NCBI GenBank assembly: GCA_036874045.1
Contig: CM072340.1
Coordinates: 20,697,001 to 20,761,000, forward strand
Direction: 5' to 3'
Source: Cymodocea nodosa
Taxonomy: Eukaryota > Streptophyta > Magnoliopsida > Alismatales > Cymodoceaceae
Length of the DNA stretch: 64,000 nucleotides
Each line of letters starts with the position of its first letter. Position 1 is the first letter of the stretch. Shown piece by piece: positions 34,601-45,372 of this stretch. Both the position numbers and the translations under genes were made by a program. The notes beneath the pieces are model-generated. The model saw only the letters and a list, made by a program, of their open reading frames with translations, was not told the origin of the DNA and searched no databases.

Positions 34601-35997
34601 ACATTGATAAATAACTTCAACTGGATTATCGCAATTTACAGCCTGAGGACTGGGATGATGAGGAAGATGGCGAATGGACTGCTCCAACCATTCCTAATCC
34701 TGAATACAAGGGTCCATGGAAGCAAAAGGTTCATGACTTGATTTCATTTTTCTTGTTTTGTTCCCGAATAGTAGTTCAAGGGTACATGGCGTTGATAATC
34801 TAAATTGACAGAAAATTAAGAACCCAAATTACAAGGGAAAGTGGAAGGCTCCCATGATTGACAACCCAGGTATAATTTTATTAGACCAATGCGAATCATT
34901 GTTTTTATTAAATCATTTTACCAATTATGATATGTATTTTTATTAATAATTAGTTTACCTTCACAGACTTCAAAGATGATCTTCATCTATATGTTTTCCC
35001 TAATTTGAAGTATGTTGCAATTGAGTTGTGGCAGGTGTAGCCTCTGACTGGAATTTATTTAGTGCTGCTATTTTGTTTCTGTCATCAGTTTAGTGACATT
35101 TATATTGTCATTGATTGTAACTATTATTACCATTTTAATTCAGGTTAAAACTGGAACCTTATTTGATAATATTCTTATCACTAATGATTCTGAATATGCT
35201 TTTAAGTTTGCGGAGGAAACATGGGGAAAGATCAAAGATGTATGTTCAGTTTCTTCATTTGTTTTTTCCAAAAGCTGTGGGGATTTTTCTGATGTTTTCT
35301 TTTCTTGGCTTCTTTTTTGCAGGCTGAGAAGGCCGCCTTCGATGCCGAAGAGAAAATGAGAGAAGAGGTGATTATCTAAGAATTTTGTATTCTATTCTTT
35401 CCAAGTCGGTCATTCTTTGATCTCTTACTGTTTGAAATTTGTTTATCGTTAAATAGAAGGAAGATAAAAAGTTCAGCTCTGAAGAGGAAACAGATGTAAG
35501 CATTTACTGGTTTATGGTCAATCTGATGTTTCTTGTTAAAAAGTAAATCAGTTCCAGTCACATATGATACTGATTCTGTGCTGATTTGGTATTGTGTTTT
35601 GTTTCAATAAAGGATGAGAATGACGGAGGTGATGCTGATGATGCTGAAGAAGATGAAGAGGAAGAGGAAGAAGAAGAAGAAGCAGATAAAGACAAACATG
35701 TACAATAAATTTCTTTCAACACAGGCTTTTGATTGTGTTTGCCTTTTTTCCAATAGCAGTGTGCCCTCTAGTTGACTTCCCCTTTAACTAAAACAAAAAT
35801 CCAATTTTCTTTGAACAAGTTTTAATACCATATTCTTACCTTTGATGAACTTAAAACAAATAAGCAATTACAACTTCAAAAATATCATCTTTTAGCAAGA
35901 AAAACTGTAGGACCACTTCCAAATAATTTCGATCTATATGAATTTTGTCTTATTGTCTGACACTTGTATTTTATTGACTTTTCAGGATGAATTGTAG
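31622..35997 (+). CDS. CRT: Calreticulin (CRT1/CRT2 type), ER lectin chaperone
   Basis: Fourteen exons: 31622-31715, 32559-32666, 32928-33120, 33748-34006, 34097-34153, 34502-34549, 34642-34728, 34812-34869, 34967-35034, 35144-35239, 35323-35367, 35457-35495, 35613-35699, 35986-35997. They join in frame to 416 residues. Seen: signal peptide 1-22 (cut before EVFFEEKF); signatures [12 protein letters not shown] and [10 protein letters not shown]-domain about 205-301 with three DPDxxKPEDWDD-type and three GxWxxPxIxNPxY-type repeats; an Asp/Glu-rich calcium-binding tail; C-terminal HDEL. Family knowledge: a lumenal, calcium-buffering lectin that folds monoglucosylated glycoproteins with calnexin. 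The acidic tail excludes the CRT3 type. Intron 3 appears to use a GC donor (33121-33122), and the last exon encodes only DEL. UPRE-like promoter sites suggest ER-stress induction. Confidence 0.97.
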
Positions 35998-37840
35998 ATG
36001 CTATTGTGGCTTGCAGAAGCTTCAATTTTGGGATAAATGTGTGTCATTGCCGTAGTCATTTTTAGGGGTATCTAGGGCGTGCTTTATTTCCAATTGAAGG
36101 TTTATTCAGATGGTTCTTTCTGGTTAGCCATGTTTTATAGGATCTCAATTCTCTTCTACTTAATGACTGTGACTTCAATCATCTTCTTTAAAAAAGATGG
36201 CTCAACTTGGCGTTTTAGGCTGATGATATTTAGAAATCGGTTGTGTATTGATGATCCTATGCTGATTAATTTCCTTAGACATTTCCGAATAAGGAGATGG
36301 TCTAAACCAAACTTTTCGATCCAAGTTTACTTGTGATTGTCGTGCTGATGCATTTTCCCCTTTATGAATGGATGCTTTAGGACATCTGAGTTGCATCGAG
36401 CTGGAATTTAGGGGTCCAACTGTATCTGTTAATCGTTTGTCCCGTACTCGGCTGCTGACTTCCCTACTGGGGTGGGCCGAGGCCGAAGTTTCGTATATCA
36501 AATGAAGAAAAGGTCTGAGGTTTACACTGGAAATCACGCAACCTGTGGAACTTTAGGAATGCCTGATGGCCCTGCATCGTGCCTAATATCTGGATTGGGC
36601 CTTATTCAACTTAGTCTGAACGGATCTGTGAAAATAGATCGTGATTGGATCGATAAAAAAAATAAAATCGTGTCAGCTTAATACGGCTCATTGACATGTT
36701 TATCTAGTTATCATTCATCGAAGATGAAAATAGGAGCGATGCATGGGCAACTTCACATTAGAGTTTTCCAATCTCGTTTTGAAAATACCTATTTATCCCT
36801 GATAATAAAAATATCTACAAAATAACCTGTTGTTGTCAACAATGGAAGAGAATCAACTGGCCTCATTGTTATTGTTGCCTGTTCCATCGAAGAACGAGGG
36901 ATCAAGAACTTGAGTAACGAGGGTTTTCTCCCAACGTGATTGCAGACTTGGTATTTCTAAACGAGTGTTTGTAGATGTATATGAGAGTAAATAAATTGAG
37001 AAATTAGTATTATTACTTTCAGTTATTTCTGTTTGTAAATAAATGTAGCACTTCATCCTCTTCGATTACTATTTTGCACCATGTCTTTCGATCACTCCTA
37101 CGGTGACGATTCGAAATAGAGTAATAGCTTGCAAACAAAAGAATTGGAATCGATTCAATAAAAATTTTGAAAGTATTATTATGTATTTCTACTTGTCTTC
37201 GTTATTTTTTATTTACACGAAAATCATAAAAACTTCAAAAAATATTATATTATAAAATCTTAGATTTTTTCAATCGTATGTCTGAGAATTCCTCAACTTA
37301 ACACTGATGTCTCATTTCCGTTGGTGCAGAACGATTATATTAACTCAATGACATGTGTGATACGTAATGATTGTTTGTCAATTCCATAATACATGTGTAT
37401 TTTTAAAAATCATCGTGGTATTTGTATATTTTGAGTGAGTTTTTAGTAGTATATACGTGTTCAAAAACTCAGATCGTATCGATCACATTGAATCGAAAAT
37501 GTCATTTTTAGAAATTGTTCGAATATAAGATTTTGGACGCTTGAATTTTGAAAAAAATCACATAATCGAAATATGTGGATTGTGAGAATTGGTCGTTAGG
37601 GTAGTTAGGTGAAAATGGAGAATACTTGATTTTAGATGAACATTTACATTAATAGACGTCATATTTTCAAAAAATGAATTACAAATCATATGTTAAATCG
37701 AGTAAATTTTTCTTAAATCATTCGTGTCAAATAGGTATTGCTACGATTTTAATCAAAATTTTAAAATCGAAGAATATTGTATTGGATTGTTTTTAGGTTA
37801 ATTTATTTATTTTTTTTCCCATCCCTCCCACCAAAATAAA
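35998..37840. other. Intergenic DNA between calreticulin and DTL
   Basis: Calreticulin 3' flank, then AT-rich DNA. Open frames near 36079-36681 have no recognisable domain. The last part holds the DTL promoter. Confidence 0.5.
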
Positions 37841-37843
37841 ACC

Positions 37844-37851
37844 CCGCCAAT
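37844..37851 (-). promoter_or_regulatory. E2F-type site in the DTL promoter
   Basis: CCGCCAAT, i.e. ATTGGCGG on the other strand, fits the plant E2F consensus WTTSSCSS. A near match, TTCCCGCC, lies at 37859-37866. Both are within about 130 bases of the DTL start, fitting S-phase control of a replication-licensing gene. Function inferred. Confidence 0.5.
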
Positions 37852-37972
37852 CCGCCTCTTCCCGCCCTAAAGTCCCTCCATTTCAAATATACATCAAAAT
37901 AAGCGCTCTTCTCCTCTTCCTTTCATCTCCGTTGCTGGTTGCTCCTCTCTCTCCGAAAACCCTAGCGACGCG

Positions 37973-40900
37973 ATGATGAAGCAGAGGATCTCGAGTCACC
38001 CTTCCTTCTTCCGGGAGCTCAACATGAGGCAGCTCAACTGCACCCGAGGTATGGCCGTCCGTGTCCTCGATCTGCTGCAGCTCTTCTTGCTTTTTTTTAT
38101 TGATGAATTTGTCGCTTTCGAATATAGTGAGAAAGAGGCCACATTTAGGGGAATTTTCGTCGGAGTCTGGAGTTCTGTTGGTTGATCACAGCGGGGACGT
38201 GACGCCTCCTCTGGCCGTGTGTTTCTGTAAGGTTTGCTGGGTGTTTTCCATGATATTGAGATTTGATATTCTGCCTTTCAGAAGGAAATGTGAGACCTAT
38301 TGGGGTTTTGTATCTGTAGAGCCACACGAATTCGCATATTCTTGCCGTCTCTGACGAGGAAGGGTATGTGAGCTTGTACGATACGCGGAGGTGCCTGCCT
38401 TCGGTTGCCAGTTGCAGAGATAAGTCCGGTGAGATCACCCGATGGGATATTTACTTTCTTCCTTTTTATTTAACGTGCTCGTTTGACAATTTTTGGTTGT
38501 CTGTTTTTTTTTTAATATTTTCCAGCGGAATCCAGGATTAGCGAATGGGTCGCTCATGAGAATACCATTTTTGACATTTGTTGGATAAGGGTATTATTCT
38601 CTGACTTTAAAATATAATTATTTAGTGTACAATGGATATTTGAAAAGGTAAACACTTAAAGATAGCCGTTTGCTATACCTTTTTCTTTAAAGAGTTTAGT
38701 TCCATGCAGCGGCGGTTACTTCAGATGCATTTCATTACTGTTATATGTGTCATTATTTATAATAGCGAAATTGAGAAAAAATTTATTGTTTTATATCTAT
38801 CTTGATATGATCATGAGGTATAATTATTGTTTTGATATACATATTGTATTGTTTAACAGAGTCCATGATTACAAGCTAATAGCATAGACTGTTTCTATGA
38901 ATAGCCCAATACCATGATTTTTTGTGTCGTGTCATGCCATGTTCGTGTAATATTTCGTGATGTATTTCATCTTATGTTTCTTGTTGTGCTTTATTTTCTG
39001 TATTTAGTACATCAAATAATGGGATAAGATTAAAAAATATTTTTATTTGTTAAAATATTAGATTACATCAAATGACGATTTGCATTACATATAAATTTTA
39101 TTTGTTGAAGATTCAAATTATATAAAAATAAATATTACGTTTTGTAAGGTTATTTATCTAGAGTCTAATAATTTTTTTTATCATATTATATCATTATAGA
39201 ATTAATAAATAATATCTATAAAAGTTAATTGTGAAATATGTCATGTTGTATCATTACAATTTGGGCATGACACGAGTATGGTCATATTTGTATTTATCAG
39301 CTTGTGTGCCTGACAAGGCACTGCCTTAAGTGTCAGTACAATGTGAGCGACCCCGCATGCATGATCATGTTCACATGTAACATGCTTTCGATTGCGTTGA
39401 CATGATTTAGGCACGACCAACTTGACACCTTTAAAATGCACTAATCAAGTTTCCCTTCAGTTTCTGCCAACACCGATCCAGTTGTTTCAACAGAAAAATG
39501 GAATCAAATAGTTCAATTAAGAAATTGCAAAATCAAGCTTGAATATAATAGAAGCCATTTCTATTTTGAGCATAAAACCAATTACTTAACTGCCGAGTGT
39601 GGAAATTTACAATCAGTGGTTCAATTTCCTTACTTAGAGATGACAAAAGGTAGGACTGTGGGAAGTTCCAATTGCATCACCTACCTTAGGGAGTGCTGGT
39701 TGTGAGGGCAACAAACAGTCAAGCACCGTAACCTCACATTCAAGTGGGGCACCTTGATCAGCTTCCTTTTAACTCTATTTATGCTTTCTGATTTTGCAGG
39801 ATGATACTCACATATTAACTGCTTCTGGCGATCAAAATGTAAGCCAAAATTTTATTTTATTACAAAACTTGATAAGTGATTCACAAATCAGATTTATTAC
39901 TCCTAATTTTGCAAGTTTCCTTAATTTTTTCTGTTCCCTTTCTCTCACAGTATCCTCAAATAAGTGGCCAACCATGGGTGATTATTATCATTATATCACA
40001 AGCTATAGCTCAAAATCTCAACAAATTTTCTGAACTTAACATTATTGCATCCATAAAAGTTTCATTAAGAGTAAAGAAAATGCCTTTTTATTTACTGCTA
40101 AATGGTAATGCATTCCTTTTTGCAGTGTATTTATGCTATAATCTGACACAATTGCGTGATACTTTCTAATTTTCTTGACATCATGTTTCATCTGCAAACA
40201 CCATCTCAGCAGAAGTTGTTGGGATTTTGGCTTCCATGGCATGTGGAGAATCTTGTCACTTGTATGCTAATTTCTGTTTCTTTGCAGGAATCACCAAACA
40301 TATCAGTGAAAGGGAATGTTTAATCTGTTCAGTCCTTTATTGATGTGCTGAACTCTCTCTATAATTCATAACATGGTCAAACAATTAATTAATTGCTGAA
40401 ATCATGGAAATTTGGAAGGAGTGACTTATAATGATCTGCTATGTTCAAGTAATTGAGAACATGTTTTATCTTTTGCGGACCTTTTTAAAATGACTAAAGT
40501 TTTAGAAAAATTAGGTAATTTATTTTAGTGTTGGTGTCTTACTTTGCATTTTATTTATGTAATGCTAGAGCATTTTAGGAACGTCAGAGCTAAAATGTTG
40601 ATTAGCTTGTTTTTTGACCAGATAGGGGTATGGAATATTGAGAGGAAGGATTGTGTTGGCATCCTGTCGGGGCACATTGGTAGTGTAAAATCACTTTGCT
40701 CCCATCAGTCTAACCAAGGTAATTATTGTTATGTTATTGTTGCTCGTGTATTCCAATTCCGCTAAAGGCATTATAAATATCAGTGCATGTTATTTGAGAA
40801 AGGTTTTCATATTTCAGATATTGTCGTTTCTGGCTCAAGAGATGGATCTCTTTCTATATGGGATTTGAGATGCAAGCCTATTTCAAGGAGTAGTGGAATT

Positions 40901-42809
40901 CCTCGATTCTCGTATGTTTTTGGAAGTATCATATCCCTTTTAAGCCTTGGAAATTTGTTAATTTCTCTTGAACTCTTCAACTATTATTGCTAACTTTATA
41001 CCTATATCAGCTCGATTTCTGTTGTCAAAGATGCCCATACTTTGTCTAAAGGAAAACGTAACTGCACTGGAAAGGTCTGCTGTCTGTATTTCTTTTGTAT
41101 AGGTTTTGATACTCTACTGTTGTTTTGAACTAATAGTAATTGTCTATGATGCAGGCACGTTCTAAGAGCATTACATCCGTTCTCTATCTCAAAGATGGAG
41201 TTTCCATTGTCAGTGCTGGAGCGGTGGACAGGTTCTCCCTAGTTTTTAGAATATCTACTTTCCCTTGGTTTTCACGCCTCATTTCTTTTCCATTTTGAAA
41301 GTAATTCGTTTTTTGTTTTCAATTTCGTTCCATGCAGCGTGATAAAATTTTGGGATACACGAAACCTGAAGTCCTTTGCAAGTCAGATGTCTCCATCCTT
41401 TGAACCATCCATTGAAGGGGTTAGTTTTGCCACCATATTAAATAAAATCCCCTTTCCTCTCTTTTTTATTCTTAAATTGCTGCAAAAATTAAACTCACAA
41501 GATAAGCAAAAAAAATAACTTAGAATTTTAGACAGGGAAGCAGAAAAAGTTGAACACGCAAGAATGTTCCTAAGTTCTATTTCTTAGAACTGAATAACTT
41601 GATATATGAATCAATTTTCCCTGTATGCTCCAGGAAAAGTTTCTGCATGGGATTTCCAGCTTATCCCAGGACTCAAGTGGCACATTTATTACAGCTTCCT
41701 GCTTGAATAATATGTATGCTCTTCTAAAATTTGTTTGCATCATCAGAAATAATGCTGTCTAACTATCAACACTTGTTTAAATTTTGAATGCGTTAACTAC
41801 TTTGTGTGTATCTCAGGGTTTACTTATATGATATTCTTCAGCACCAGACATGCCCCGTTAAAACCTTTTCTGGTGGCACAATTGGATCATTTTATGTAAA
41901 GGCATGTATTCACCTGAAACTCTATTTCAATGCACAAGATGCTTGGTTTGCTTTCTATGTGACTAACGTGCTGTCTGATTTCAGGCAACAATTAGTCCAG
42001 ACGCTTCTCACATTCTTAGTGGTTCCAGTGATAAAAATGCATATATTTGGCAGGTAAATGCAGCATGATTTGGTGTATGGTTGAGGCAATCTTTCTTATT
42101 ATCTCTTGGTGTATTTTCTTGCACCAGGTGGGTAGACCTGAAATTACTCCTGTTAAGTTGAAAGGTCATGTAGGGGAAGTTACAGCAGTAGATTGGTACG
42201 ATTTGTAAATCTGGTGCTTGTGTTTCTTTCCCACATTTATGTTCTTACTACCATCTGTTTTTCTCAGGTGCTCATCTGAGGTAGGAAAGGTGGTAACTTC
42301 CTCAGACGATTACACGGTATACCTGCCTTTGCCCTCCATTAATTATGCTACATCTCATTTGTCCCTAACTTTTGTGATTAACTTGCCTTAGATTCACTTG
42401 TATTTTATTTAGCTTAGAATGTTCCCAGATCTGGCGAACCCTTGTTTTAAATATTATCGATCAGCTATCAAATACAACTGTTTGACAGGTACGCATCTGG
42501 AACACCGAGAAAGAGCATGACATAAACGCAACAGCTCCAAGGACTCCAACGACTAATCGAAAGAGGGTAACAGCCTCAATTGGCATGGAATGCAGAAACT
42601 TGTTGAAGGCCCCAGAAAGTCCAACAAAGAAGACGGTGGGGGCATGTCCCGCACAAAAACAAGAAAAGAAAAGAAACTTATCATACGTAAATGGAAGTTC
42701 GGAAATGCACGAGTGCCCGGATGGTGATGCGCAGAACAGCCTATGTTCAGTTCTGAGTCCATCTCTGAAAAAAAGAACTATACGAGATTATTTTCTCGCT
42801 TCCTCTTAA
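37973..42809 (+). CDS. DTL: CDT2/DTL WD40 protein, substrate receptor of CRL4 ubiquitin ligase
   Basis: Sixteen exons: 37973-38048, 38128-38231, 38320-38428, 38526-38590, 39800-39838, 40622-40718, 40818-40911, 41011-41074, 41155-41231, 41338-41419, 41634-41713, 41817-41901, 41985-42053, 42128-42195, 42268-42316, 42489-42809. They join in frame to 492 residues. Seen: [16 protein letters not shown], a WD40 propeller with two DDB1-binding DWD boxes (WDLR 178-181, WDTR 247-250), FYVK and [11 protein letters not shown] blocks, a basic Ser/Thr-Pro tail ([11 protein letters not shown]), and a C-terminal PIP-like box KRTIRDYF (481-488). Family knowledge: CRL4-CDT2 ubiquitinates CDT1 and other PCNA-bound proteins in S phase and after DNA damage. 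Intron 12 seems to use a GC donor (41902). An E2F-type site lies upstream. Confidence 0.93.
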
Positions 42810-45090
42810 CATTAACCACTTTTGTGGTGAAGAACAGGATTCTAATTTGATTCATCTCCTTCATTCTGAGAAAGCTATAAATCCTCTAATAAGGTGAGTG
42901 AGTTGCGTTTGAAGGTGACAATTTACCGCTTCGCTCTCTCTGGCTTTAACATCTACAACTTTCGTAAGGTCGAAGACTTACTTGTGTTTTTATTGCAGGT
43001 TTGTAAGGATGTAAATAGGTATTGCATCATCTGGGAAACAGATTCTGGGAAATATCAGGGGAATGTCGATTGCGTGCATGAGTACTACAAATTGTATATG
43101 TATCTCCCGTGTAGAAGAGTTAAGGGTTTTTATTTCCTTAATATTATTTTCATGGAACGATTGCCCCATCATAAATGAGAAGAGTACAACGATAATTCTT
43201 TCTAGTTTAAATTTATGTATGATGTTTCAAGGTTAATCTATTAGTGTATGTTCATTCCTTACCATGCAAATCACGCTTTATGAAATGAATTTGTCTAATG
43301 CAACAGCGTTAAAAATGCAACAAGTCCAATCGTCAGCATTCTAAGATATTGTCAAGCTAAAAGTTTGCTGAATTCATACGTGAGTTGGCCTTTTGTATGT
43401 CAAATTTAAGATAAGTTTAGTGGTAATGGTACAAATTAGGTTTAAATTTGGTACAAGGCTGTGTTTGTAAACATTTGTTCAATTTGAGTTTTTTTAAGAA
43501 GGCTGAATGATTAAAATAGAGAGCCGACAACGAGGAGCTCTTCTTTTATGTTAAAGAAGTGGACTTGGACAACTTGTCAAAGGCTTATAATCTTTAATTC
43601 CAGGCTCATATGATTATGCCAGAAAGGTGCCAACAACACCCATGAGACAGATGCGCTGTGATAAAAGGTCACATGAAATTGGCCTCCAAACGTGAAATTA
43701 TGCTTCATGCCTTTTTCAATATAAATGGTATCTTTGCTTAAAATTGAATTGAATACGAACGTTTCATGCTTTTTGTATTTTTCATTTTTTCATACACGCT
43801 TGTGTTTGTTCTCCATCGTTTAAATTTGATTTGACGTACCAAAAACATCAAAGAATCATTGACAAGTAGCGTTTAAGGAGTTGGTTCAACCCCTGGTATG
43901 CACCAAAAAAAAGAAACAAATCAAAGAATCGCAGAAAATCCAGGCCCTAGCTAACATGAAAACTCAAATCTCTAATTTACGAAAACAACAAGAAATATTT
44001 ATCATGCTTGATTTTTGCGTGATACACTAATATGCATATGCCTTCAAATCATTTATGACTTTTCAAGAATATAAAAGATGATTTATTGGCTGCAGTATTA
44101 GCAACACATTGAGCCACCGATTAGTGTATCTTAACAGTGACAAATAACTTTTATTAAATTTCTTATCTTAATATAAAACAAAAAAAACTTTCCATGATCC
44201 ATATATTTGGAGCTATCCATATTTTGTTGTTCTTCAGAAATCATGCTCTGAAAATTAATAGTGAATAGAACAAATAAATATATTTTTTATTTCTATTTTT
44301 GTTCATCTGCCTTTTTTTCCCTGAGGGAAAAAAACAAAAAATCTGAACGTGTTTTACCAAAAATAAAAAGAAAATATCTGAACGAGTGGCTGTCAATCGG
44401 CTTCGTGGATGGTCGATTCATTTCCACGTGGAGTCGACGGCGGCCGTTGGTCATGATTGACAGCCAGTCGTCGTTCCAAAAGCCACGACGACCGACGAGA
44501 GGTGGTTAACGCATGGAAATCGTCGACCACTCGTGTCCACGGCTGCGGCAAACACAAACCAACTCCAACCAGTGGCTCTGCACGAAGCAAATTATTAATC
44601 ATAATCGCCAGGGCGGCGACGTCGGTGTGGCCGACGAGCGGTCGCGGTGGAAACTTGCGGAGTTTCACCGTCGCGGTCGGATCTGTACATCATCGTCGCC
44701 GTGGATGGTAGTTTTCACTTTTCACACAAGTTTTGAAAGTGCCGGACCATCAACATGAGATAATTTTAATTGATTGTAGCATTTTTTTTTTTACTTTGTT
44801 TAAATCTTCGTCGTCGTAAAAATCTAACGTTATCAAAAAAAAAAAAAAAAAATTTGACGTGGGACAAGCTTACAAAAATTAAAATATCTTTAGGACTCGT
44901 TTTTTTTACAAAAATGAATGATATTACTGGAAGAAAAGAAAAGAAATATTTAAAAAATAATGGAAATTTTCTTATCGAGCAATGATCTATGATATATGTC
45001 GTCGTCACGAGCTCTTGCTAAATGTTTGGAAGATTGGGGTTTGTTATGCAAAAATAGTTGTCTACCAGTGTCCTCCACTAATATGAGATT
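42810..45090. other. Intergenic DNA between DTL and the solanesyl diphosphate synthase gene
   Basis: DTL 3' flank, then AT-rich DNA with a GC-rich patch at about 44385-44720. The patch includes an 11-bp perfect inverted repeat, GGCTGTCAATC (44388-44398) against its complement at 44455-44465. Open frames in the patch exist on both strands but match nothing I know. Confidence 0.5.
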
Positions 45091-45094
45091 TGGA

Positions 45095-45104
45095 TATATA
45101 TAAG
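45095..45104 (+). promoter_or_regulatory. TATA box of the solanesyl diphosphate synthase gene
   Basis: TATATATAAG, about 280 bases before the start codon. A leader intron with good signals (45236-45371, GTGAGT to TTGTAG) would bring exon 1 to one base before the ATG. Confidence 0.6.
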
Positions 45105-45372
45105 CGTCGTACGAAGGTATTTTCCAGCATCGACGAGAGGAGAACGCTCACACACGGTTGCTGCCAAACATCACCAGAGCTTGAAGCCAAGCCACGCTCC
45201 CGCCAACCAGGGAGCCTAGGACTTGTAAAGTGTTGGTGAGTGACATGGTATTAAACAAGGGGGGCTTTAGTCCCGCCTGCTTTAGAACCTTCTTCTGCTC
45301 GGGATTTGTTGGTCTTCATGGATTTTTCTTGGGTGGTTTTTCCCATCATTTCGGTTGTGGGTATCTTGTAGG

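Noticed and set aside
42894-43178. 94-residue frame after DTL
   Set aside because: No domain; most likely DTL 3' flank.
45355-45372. Upstream extension of the SPS reading frame
   Set aside because: It opens on TTG and lies in the probable leader intron (acceptor TTGTAG at 45371); translation most likely begins at ATG 45373.
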